Shown here one piece after another: positions 1 to 4,631 of a DNA stretch of 5,356 nt; the stretch's first letter is position 1; the number at the start of each line of letters is the position of its first letter. This DNA is from an archaeon (lineage in GTDB: Archaea; Hydrothermarchaeota; Hydrothermarchaeia; JALTZZ01; JALUTC01), in assembly GCA_027058345.1 (NCBI GenBank), contig JALUTC010000081.1, positions 1-5,356 of the forward strand. The letters run 5' to 3'. The position numbers and the translations under genes are program-made. A model generated the notes under the pieces. That model was not told where the DNA came from and did not search any database. It saw nothing but the letters and a program-made list of their open reading frames with translations.

Positions 1-357
1 GAATATCTTAAGATGTTTATATACCTAGTAATATCCTTTGTGTTTGCCCTAATATCTATATTAATACCAAAAATTTTTGGACATAGAAGATATGAACCGG
101 AAAAGTCAACACCATATGAATGCAGTATACCACCGTTTGGCGATGCAAGAGTTCAATACGATGTCCAATATTATCTATTTGCATTATTATTCGTATTGTT
201 CGATATCGAGGTCGTCTTATTATTCCCGTGGGCTTTAATATTCAAAAGTTTTCCAAATTTATTTTTTATTTTAATTGAAGGTTTAATATTCATAATAATA
301 TTGCTCATAGGATTAGCATACGCTTGGAAAAAGGGTGCCTTATCATGGAGGGCGTGA
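1..357 (+). CDS. nuoA: NADH-quinone oxidoreductase subunit A (NuoA/FpoA), 5' end probably outside window
   Basis: Small membrane subunit of complex I (ND3 family) that sits beside NuoH and NuoJ near the quinone channel. Numbering from the ATG at 13 gives 114 aa with three membrane helices (about 3-21, 53-75 and 83-105). The loop after helix 1 carries the family motif PYEC (34-37), where Cys37 matches the mobile-loop cysteine of ND3. Helix 2 has the conserved acidic pair in FDIE (Asp64, Glu66). Seen in sequence: the frame is open to base 1 and reads EYLK before that Met, and no Shine-Dalgarno precedes the ATG. From memory, Thermus Nqo7 has EY at the same distance (37 residues) before PYE, so the real start is probably a few codons upstream of the window. 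The stop lies 13 nt inside nuoB. One oddity is PYECS where PYECG or PYESG is usual. The family call is very secure; the start is not. Confidence 0.95.
   Translation, partial: EYLKMFIYLVISFVFALISILIPKIFGHRRYEPEKSTPYECSIPPFGDARVQYDVQYYLFALLFVLFDIEVVLLFPWALIFKSFPNLFFILIEGLIFIIILLIGLAYAWKKGALSWRA
332..336 (+). promoter_or_regulatory. Shine-Dalgarno GGGTG deciding the nuoB start
   Basis: GGGTG lies inside the end of nuoA, 8 nt before the ATG at 345. It supports that ATG over the in-frame TTG at 324, which lies upstream of this site. Confidence 0.6.
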
Positions 358-827
358 TATTACTAACAACAGTTAAAAAATTTAGAGAGTTTGCAGAAAG
401 AATTCTTCTTAGAGAAGCTAGGTTACGTAGCCTCTGGCCATTAACGTTTGGTCTTGCTTGCTGTGCTATTGAAATGATGGCAGCAGGTGCTTCGAGATTT
501 GATGTATTTGAAAGATTTGGAATGTTGTTCAGAGCATCTCCTAGACAAGCGGATTTGATGATAATCGCCGGCACTGTGACAAAGAAAATGGCTCCAAATA
601 TTAAAAGACTGTATGAACAAATGCCAGAACCGAAATATGTAATGGCTATAGGAGAATGCGCAATATGTGGTGGGCCATTCTACGATAGTTATAGCGTCGT
701 TGATGGTGTCGATAAAATAATACCCGTAGATGTATATGTACCTGGATGTCCCCCAAGACCAGAAATGATAGCATATGGAGTCTTAAAATTGCAGGAAAAG
801 ATAAGGAGAGGTGAAATAAGAAGATGA
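345..827 (+). CDS. nuoB: NADH-quinone oxidoreductase subunit B (NuoB/FpoB), cluster N2 subunit
   Basis: Carries the terminal [4Fe-4S] cluster N2, which passes electrons to quinone at the interface with NuoD. The protein has 160 aa, close to the usual family length. N2 ligands are visible as the tandem pair Cys39-Cys40 in LACCAIEMMA, Cys105 in GECA and Cys135 in VPGCPPRPE. Other family blocks are SPRQADLMIIAGTV (65-78) and KIIPVDVYVPGCPP (124-137). The ATG at 345 is chosen because GGGTG lies 8 nt upstream. A TTG at 324 would add seven residues without a suitable site. The gene overlaps nuoA by 13 nt and shares ATGA (824-827) with nuoC. Two features near N2 stand out: Glu104 where Ser or Ala is common, and an extra cysteine, Cys108, in the ECAIC stretch. 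Membership in the family is certain. Complex I rather than a group 4 hydrogenase small subunit is inferred from the neighbours, above all nuoD lacking NiFe ligands. Confidence 0.97.
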   Translation: MEGVILLTTVKKFREFAERILLREARLRSLWPLTFGLACCAIEMMAAGASRFDVFERFGMLFRASPRQADLMIIAGTVTKKMAPNIKRLYEQMPEPKYVMAIGECAICGGPFYDSYSVVDGVDKIIPVDVYVPGCPPRPEMIAYGVLKLQEKIRRGEIRR

Positions 828-1273
828 ATGAAGAAGAAATTGTTAAAAGGTTAAAGGATAGATTTGGTGATAGAATAGAAGCATATGTAAAGAGGAAGAG
901 AAGAATTGTTGTGAAAATCGATAGAGAATTGATCATCGATGTGTCAAAATTCTTATTCGAAGAACTTGACTTTAAATTCTTTTCAACAATAACTGCCGTA
1001 GATTTTCCAGATAGGTTCGAATGTATATATCATGTATCGAGACATGATGGAATAATGATATTGCTTAAAGCAAGAATTCCAAAAAATGACCCAAAAATTA
1101 AGAGCGTTACTTCGATATGGCCAGGAGCCGATTGGCATGAGAGAGAAGCTTATGATTTAATGGGAATAATATTTGAAGGTCATCCAAATCTTAAGAGAAT
1201 ATTCCTACCTGAAGATTTTAAGGGACATCCATTAAGAAAGGATTTCAAATTACAGGAGGCGAGTTGGTTTTGA
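824..1273 (+). CDS. nuoC: NADH-quinone oxidoreductase subunit C (NuoC/FpoC), 30 kDa type
   Basis: Peripheral-arm scaffold subunit that packs against NuoD and carries no cofactor. The protein is 149 aa, a compact stand-alone form not fused to NuoD, unlike E. coli NuoCD. The C-terminal half holds the 30-kDa subunit signature: ADWHEREAYDLMGI (102-115), FEGHPNLKRIFLPEDF (117-132) and GHPLRKDF (134-141). The N-terminal ~60 residues are less conserved, with a basic stretch at 21-27 (YVKRKRR). The ATG at 824 sits within the nuoB stop (ATGA). GAGGTGA at 808-814 is a good Shine-Dalgarno 9 nt ahead, so the start is well supported. At the 3' end it overlaps nuoD through TTGA (1270-1273). Confidence 0.97.
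   Translation: MNEEEIVKRLKDRFGDRIEAYVKRKRRIVVKIDRELIIDVSKFLFEELDFKFFSTITAVDFPDRFECIYHVSRHDGIMILLKARIPKNDPKIKSVTSIWPGADWHEREAYDLMGIIFEGHPNLKRIFLPEDFKGHPLRKDFKLQEASWF
1254..1259 (+). promoter_or_regulatory. Shine-Dalgarno AGGAGG ahead of the TTG start of nuoD
   Basis: AGGAGG lies inside the 3' end of nuoC. It is 4 nt from TTG 1264 and 10 nt from TTG 1270. Because GGAGG pairs with the outermost 3' end of 16S rRNA, the longer gap fits better. That choice also yields a 4-nt TTGA overlap like the other junctions. No ATG or GTG start is available nearby. Confidence 0.65.
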
Positions 1274-2400
1274 AGTATAAATTTGAAGGGTATGAAATCG
1301 AAGTTAGAGATAATGAATTGTTACTTAACTTGGGACCTCAACACCCATCAACGCATGGACTATGTAGACTCGTTGTGAAATTGGAAGGAGAGAAGGTAAA
1401 GGAAATAATACCAATAATTGGATACTTGCATAGAGGTGTTGAAAAAATTTGCGAAAATAGAACATATTTACAGATAATACCAATAACTGATAGAATGGAT
1501 TATTTATCTGCAATGAATAATAACTTCGCATATGTAACGGCTGTTGAAGAATTACTTGGTGTAAAAGTTCCAGAAAGGGCTGAATATTTAAGAGTTATAG
1601 CTGCTGAATTGAATAGAATTGCCAGTCATTTGTTATTCATCGCAACATTTGGAATGGATATAGGTTCGTTTTCAGCTTTCATGTACGGTTTTAGAGATAG
1701 GGAAATGATTCTTGATTTATTGGAAGAAATGTCTGGTGCAAGAATGCTTTACAGTTACATGAGGATAGGTGGTGTTAAGAGGGATGTAAAAAAGGAATTC
1801 TTCGATAGATGTATAAAAGTTTTGGATAAACTTGAGGAAAGATTAAAGGATTATGAGAGATTTTTCCTGGAAAATGAATTATTCATAAACAGGACAAAAG
1901 GTATAGGTATATTAAAGCCTGAAGATGCAATAAAATTAGGTGTTACCGGACCAAACTTAAGAGCAAGTGGTGTAAAATATGATATAAGAAGAGTTGACCC
2001 ATACTCTGTATATGAAAGTATAGACTTCGAAGTTATAACAGATAGCGGCTGCGATTCTTATGCAAGATTCATGGTGAGGTTTAAGGAAATAAAAGAAAGT
2101 ATAAAAATTGTTAGACAAGCTATAAAGCAAATACCTGAAGGAGATATAATGGCTAGAGTTCCAAAAGTAATAAGACCTCCAGAAGGAGAAGTTTATTCAA
2201 GAGTTGAATCACCAAGAGGAGAATTAGGAGTTTACATCTATAGCGATGGAAAATCTGATAAACCTTATAGAATAAAATTCAGAGTTCCAAGCTTTGCAAA
2301 CCTTTCAGCATTTCCACATTTCAATAAAGGACTTTTATTGGCTGATTTAATTGTAAGCTTTGCAAGTATAGATATTGTCTTGGGAGATATAGATAGGTGA
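1270..2400 (+). CDS. nuoD: NADH-quinone oxidoreductase subunit D (NuoD/FpoD), 49 kDa type
   Basis: Forms most of the quinone-binding pocket facing cluster N2; it descends from the large subunit of NiFe hydrogenases. The protein has 376 aa from the TTG at 1270, typical for the family. GPQHPSTHG (22-30) supplies His25 and His29. RMDYL (75-79) supplies Tyr78, which matches the quinone-headgroup tyrosine (Tyr87 of Thermus Nqo4, with the same 49-residue spacing from the second His). The C-terminal block SFANLSAFPHFNKG and the ending VLGDIDR are family hallmarks. NiFe ligand motifs are absent: the first CxxC position reads RMDYLS and the C-terminal CxxC is replaced by LGDIDR, so this is not a hydrogenase. 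A lone Cys61 lies in EKICENR. The TTG start is inferred from AGGAGG at 1254-1259 and the TTGA overlap with nuoC; TTG 1264 is the alternative and adds two residues. The stop TGA is part of the nuoH Shine-Dalgarno. Confidence 0.97.
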   Translation: MKYKFEGYEIEVRDNELLLNLGPQHPSTHGLCRLVVKLEGEKVKEIIPIIGYLHRGVEKICENRTYLQIIPITDRMDYLSAMNNNFAYVTAVEELLGVKVPERAEYLRVIAAELNRIASHLLFIATFGMDIGSFSAFMYGFRDREMILDLLEEMSGARMLYSYMRIGGVKRDVKKEFFDRCIKVLDKLEERLKDYERFFLENELFINRTKGIGILKPEDAIKLGVTGPNLRASGVKYDIRRVDPYSVYESIDFEVITDSGCDSYARFMVRFKEIKESIKIVRQAIKQIPEGDIMARVPKVIRPPEGEVYSRVESPRGELGVYIYSDGKSDKPYRIKFRVPSFANLSAFPHFNKGLLLADLIVSFASIDIVLGDIDR

Positions 2401-2401
2401 T
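2396..2401 (+). promoter_or_regulatory. Shine-Dalgarno GGTGAT for nuoH, overlapping the nuoD stop
   Basis: GGTGAT contains the nuoD stop TGA (2398-2400) and lies 3 nt before the ATG at 2405. The spacing is short but close to that of nuoK, where GGTGA is 3 nt from its ATG. The in-frame ATG at 2414 would be 12 nt away. Confidence 0.65.
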
Positions 2402-2404
2402 AAC

Positions 2405-3442
2405 ATGACACTTATGGAAATTTTAATCCTAATAATTTTACCCGTTCTCATCTTAATATTTTTATCCCTTGATGTCTTATTCCTGACATGGCTTGAGAGA
2501 AAAGTGATTGCGAGAATTCAATTGAGATATGGACCAAATAGAACTGGGCCATTTGGTATTTTACAACCATTGGCAGATGCATTGAAACTTATACAAAAGG
2601 AAGATATAATACCTAGAGATGCAGATAGAACGATATTTAATTTAGCACCAATCGTGTCCTTTGTTGCGGCTGCATTACCATTTATGTTCGTTCCATTCTC
2701 AGAATACTTCCAACTCGCTTTAATAGATAACGCAATAATATTTTTACTAGCAACATCCGCACTATCCGCTATTGGAATATTACTCGCTGCATGGGGTTCT
2801 AATAGTAAGTATCCATTACTTGGAGGTATGAGAGCAATAGCTCAGGTACTAAGTTATGAAATTCCATTGGTTTTAGCAATTCTCTCTGTAATAATATTGG
2901 TTGGAAGTTTTAGTTTAATTGATATAGTTAAGTATCAAGAAGAAAACATTTGGTTAATATTTTTACAACCACTAGGCTTTTTAATCTTCTTCATATCAGG
3001 TTTGGCTGAAGCTTCAAGAGTTCCTTTTGATTTACCAGAATCTGAATCGGAACTCGTTGCTGGATTTCATACGGAATATTCTGGAATGAAATTTGCACTA
3101 TTACTATTTGCAGAATATATTCATTTAATATTAATATCGATGTTAATGACATTACTATACCTTGGAGGATGGGATATTCCAGGATTGTATTATTTAGAAA
3201 GTGTTGCAAAGTCGATTGGTTATACTTTAGGATTATCAGAAAAATTATCCATAGGATTACTCCACTTTCTAATATTAATAATTAAAGTACATATTGTAAT
3301 ATTTTTGATACTATGGATTACAAGAGGAACATTGTTTAGGATTCGTGTATATTCCTTACCAGTACTATCTTGGAAAGGTTTGATTCCACTTGCAATGCTA
3401 AATGTAATAATAACATCAATTCTAGCAGGTGGTTTGGGATGA
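2405..3442 (+). CDS. nuoH: NADH-quinone oxidoreductase subunit H (NuoH/FpoH), membrane anchor
   Basis: ND1-family subunit that anchors the peripheral arm and forms the entrance and channel for quinone; its acidic loop links quinone chemistry to proton pumping. The protein is 345 aa with about eight membrane helices. The first conserved block is ERKVIARIQLRYGPNRTG (31-48), followed by LQPLADALKLIQKE (53-66). The second is EASRVPFDLPE (202-212), then ESELVAGFHTEYSGMKF (214-230) and AEY (236-238). The acidic residues Glu202, Asp209, Glu212, Glu214 and Glu216 are all present. PESESEL replaces the more usual PEAExEL, a mild change. The ATG at 2405 is preferred because GGTGAT lies just upstream; ATG 2414 is possible and loses three residues. 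nuoH directly follows nuoD with a 4-nt gap, the position where nuoE, F and G would stand in bacterial 14-gene operons. Its stop overlaps nuoI through ATGA (3439-3442). Confidence 0.97.
   Translation: MTLMEILILIILPVLILIFLSLDVLFLTWLERKVIARIQLRYGPNRTGPFGILQPLADALKLIQKEDIIPRDADRTIFNLAPIVSFVAAALPFMFVPFSEYFQLALIDNAIIFLLATSALSAIGILLAAWGSNSKYPLLGGMRAIAQVLSYEIPLVLAILSVIILVGSFSLIDIVKYQEENIWLIFLQPLGFLIFFISGLAEASRVPFDLPESESELVAGFHTEYSGMKFALLLFAEYIHLILISMLMTLLYLGGWDIPGLYYLESVAKSIGYTLGLSEKLSIGLLHFLILIIKVHIVIFLILWITRGTLFRIRVYSLPVLSWKGLIPLAMLNVIITSILAGGLG
3427..3432 (+). promoter_or_regulatory. Shine-Dalgarno AGGTGG deciding the nuoI start
   Basis: AGGTGG sits in the last codons of nuoH, 6 nt ahead of the ATG at 3439. 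It excludes the in-frame ATG at 3370, which lies deep inside nuoH. Confidence 0.7.
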
Positions 3443-3867
3443 TATTAAAATATTTAAAGAGATTGAGTCATATATTGCCATTGTTCGTAACTTTAAAACA
3501 CATGTTAATGAGACCAATAACTGTTCAATATCCTGAGGAGAAAATAGAATTACCTGAAGGAACAATAGGTCTCCATTATCTAGATACAAATAAATGTATT
3601 GGCTGTGGTACCTGTGCAAGGATTTGTCCAAATAAAGCAATAAAGCTAGAAGATGCTGGTATTAAAGAAGTTAAGACACCTAAAGGAGTTATAAAGAGAC
3701 CTATGAAACATCCAAGTATATTTATAGGTAGGTGCATGTTCTGCGGGTTATGTGTAGAAAATTGTCCAACGAAAGCATTAAAATTTACAACATTTTACGA
3801 AATAGCATCTTATGATAGAAAAGGACTATTCTTTTCATATAAGGAGTTATCGAAGGAGAGGAAGTGA
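3439..3867 (+). CDS. nuoI: NADH-quinone oxidoreductase subunit I (NuoI/FpoI), 2x[4Fe-4S] ferredoxin-like
   Basis: Electron-wire subunit of the peripheral arm holding clusters N6a and N6b, which feed cluster N2 in NuoB. The protein is 142 aa. An amphipathic N-terminal segment (about 1-30, LKYLKRLSHILPLFVTLKHM) probably lies against the membrane beside NuoH, as known for the family. Two ferredoxin motifs follow: Cys53, Cys56, Cys59 and Cys63 in CIGCGTCARICP, and Cys99, Cys102, Cys105 and Cys109 in CMFCGLCVENCP. All eight ligands are present. The linker between them is basic (KTPKGVIKRPMKHP) and of ordinary length. The ATG at 3439 is chosen from AGGTGG at 3427-3432 and the ATGA overlap with nuoH. 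The 3' end overlaps the probable GTG start of nuoJ. Group 4 hydrogenases carry similar polyferredoxins, but the order and the nuoD sequence favour complex I. Confidence 0.97.
   Translation: MILKYLKRLSHILPLFVTLKHMLMRPITVQYPEEKIELPEGTIGLHYLDTNKCIGCGTCARICPNKAIKLEDAGIKEVKTPKGVIKRPMKHPSIFIGRCMFCGLCVENCPTKALKFTTFYEIASYDRKGLFFSYKELSKERK
3854..3861 (+). promoter_or_regulatory. Shine-Dalgarno AGGAGAGG ahead of nuoJ
   Basis: This purine run in the end of nuoI can serve either start of nuoJ. AGGAG (3854-3858) is 5 nt from GTG 3864, and GAGG (3858-3861) is 8 nt from ATG 3870. It therefore does not settle the start by itself. Confidence 0.55.
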
Positions 3868-4343
3868 GCATGGACGTAATATTTATACTATTGGCAATTC
3901 TTACAATAATTTCAGCGTCGATGATTTTCATCTCCAGAATAACATTTAAATCGGGACTATTTTTAGGAGTCTTCATGATAATGATCGCACTGCTATATCT
4001 TAAATTATATGCAGAATTTATAGCTGGAATTCAGATTTTGATATATGTGGGAGCAATTCTTGTATTAATTTTATTCGTTATAATGCTCGTAGGTAGAGAG
4101 GAAAGAATTTTGTCAATCAATCCATTGCGACTATTATTTTCCATTGCAATGATAATCCTAATAATATATTCGTTGTTGAAAATAAGGTTGGAAATTTCAG
4201 AGATTAAAAGATATACGATATCTGAGTTATCGAAAACATTGTTTACCAAGTATTACTTACCATTTGAAGTTGTTGCACTTGCAATACTTGCAGGGATTAT
4301 TGGTAGTATATTCATTGCATTAGCAAAGGAGGGTGAAAGATGA
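3864..4343 (+). CDS. nuoJ: NADH-quinone oxidoreductase subunit J (NuoJ/FpoJ)
   Basis: ND6-family membrane subunit, part of the proton path between the quinone channel and the antiporter-like subunits. The protein is 159 aa with five predicted helices (about 5-24, 30-48, 53-76, 88-107 and 131-154). Helix 3 carries the family signature AEFIAGIQILIYVGAI (50-65), including Glu51 and Tyr61, the latter in the helix-3 region where a pi-bulge is known. Glu135 lies at the start of the last helix. The gene is intact and single, unlike fpoJ of Methanosarcina, which is split in two. Start: GTG 3864 gives a GTGA overlap with nuoI that matches the other 4-nt overlaps; ATG 3870 is a real alternative that removes two residues and leaves a 2-nt gap. 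The 3' end overlaps nuoK by ATGA (4340-4343). Family recognition rests mainly on the helix-3 motif and position. Confidence 0.94.
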   Translation: MSMDVIFILLAILTIISASMIFISRITFKSGLFLGVFMIMIALLYLKLYAEFIAGIQILIYVGAILVLILFVIMLVGREERILSINPLRLLFSIAMIILIIYSLLKIRLEISEIKRYTISELSKTLFTKYYLPFEVVALAILAGIIGSIFIALAKEGER

Positions 4344-4630
4344 TAGAATATGTAATCCTTTCCTTCATATTAATATCGATTGCAATAATTGGAATATTGG
4401 CAACCAAAAATGTTATAAGGATTTTAATGGGAGTCGAAGTAATGTTAAATGCCTCAGCTTTAAATTTTGTTGCATTCTCAAGAATACATAATGTTCTTGG
4501 TGAAATATTTGTACTATTCATACTTATAATAGCAGCTGCAGAAGCAGCAATTGGTCTAAGTATTATTCTAATGCTTTATAAATATTATAAAACACTCGAC
4601 TTGGAAAAGGTTAGAGAAATGAGGTGGTGA
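4340..4630 (+). CDS. nuoK: NADH-quinone oxidoreductase subunit K (NuoK/FpoK)
   Basis: ND4L-family membrane subunit that relays protons between NuoJ and the pumps. The protein is 96 aa, the usual size, with three helices (about 3-21, 26-46 and 55-80). The two conserved intramembrane glutamates are present: Glu33 in MGVEVMLNASAL and Glu68 in AAAEAAIGLSI, matching Glu36 and Glu72 of E. coli NuoK. The C-terminal VREMRW resembles the SEMRG end of the E. coli protein. The ATG at 4340 overlaps the nuoJ stop (ATGA) and follows a strong Shine-Dalgarno, GGAGGGTGA at 4328-4336, so the start is secure. Its stop lies 1 nt before nuoL and is embedded in the purine-rich leader of that gene. Confidence 0.97.
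   Translation: MIEYVILSFILISIAIIGILATKNVIRILMGVEVMLNASALNFVAFSRIHNVLGEIFVLFILIIAAAEAAIGLSIILMLYKYYKTLDLEKVREMRW
4622..4627 (+). promoter_or_regulatory. Shine-Dalgarno AGGTGG for nuoL, within the end of nuoK
   Basis: The sequence GAGGTGGTGAT (4621-4631) directly precedes the ATG at 4632. AGGTGG gives a usable 4-nt gap, whereas the overlapping GGTGAT would touch the start codon. The nuoK stop TGA (4628-4630) lies inside this leader. Confidence 0.65.
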
Positions 4631-4631
4631 T

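Noticed and set aside
324..344. Earlier TTG start for nuoB
   Set aside because: It lies upstream of the GGGTG site that fits ATG 345, and the seven added residues (first MEKGCLI) are not part of any family block.
305..574. Open frame on the - strand opposite nuoA/nuoB
   Set aside because: It is antisense to the conserved NuoB N2 region, and its translation shows no recognisable domain. The + strand coding signal is unambiguous.
646..936. Open frame on the - strand opposite nuoB/nuoC
   Set aside because: It is rich in Leu, Ser and Ile as expected from the complement of Lys/Glu/Arg-rich coding sequence, and spans two certain genes.
2397..2410. Possible internal promoter or terminator at the D/H junction
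   Set aside because: Only 4 nt separate the genes, and I see no hairpin or T-run; the site is fully explained by the nuoD stop and nuoH ribosome binding site.
3370..3438. Earlier ATG for nuoI, adding 23 residues
   Set aside because: The extension is an out-of-frame reading of the nuoH C-terminus (Asn-rich, no family similarity). ATG 3439 has a clear AGGTGG leader and the usual ATGA overlap.
3628..3737. Long linker between the two iron-sulfur motifs of NuoI as an insertion
   Set aside because: Cys63 to Cys99 is 36 residues; the Thermus homologue, from memory, has about 35, so the length is ordinary.
345..3867. A membrane-bound group 4 NiFe hydrogenase (Mbh/Ech-like) instead of complex I
   Set aside because: NuoD lacks both CxxC NiFe ligand pairs and has the quinone-site His and Tyr residues. 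NuoA, NuoC, NuoJ and NuoK are canonical complex I subunits in complex I order.
2991..4521. Several - strand open frames of 63-72 codons opposite nuoH to nuoK
   Set aside because: All lie opposite well-supported genes, have no credible leader sequence, and reflect low GC content and hydrophobic sense-strand codons.
4340..4630. nuoK as an Mrp/Mnh antiporter subunit C
   Set aside because: MnhC is a homologue, but size, both glutamates, the EMRW end and flanking nuoJ/nuoL all fit NuoK.
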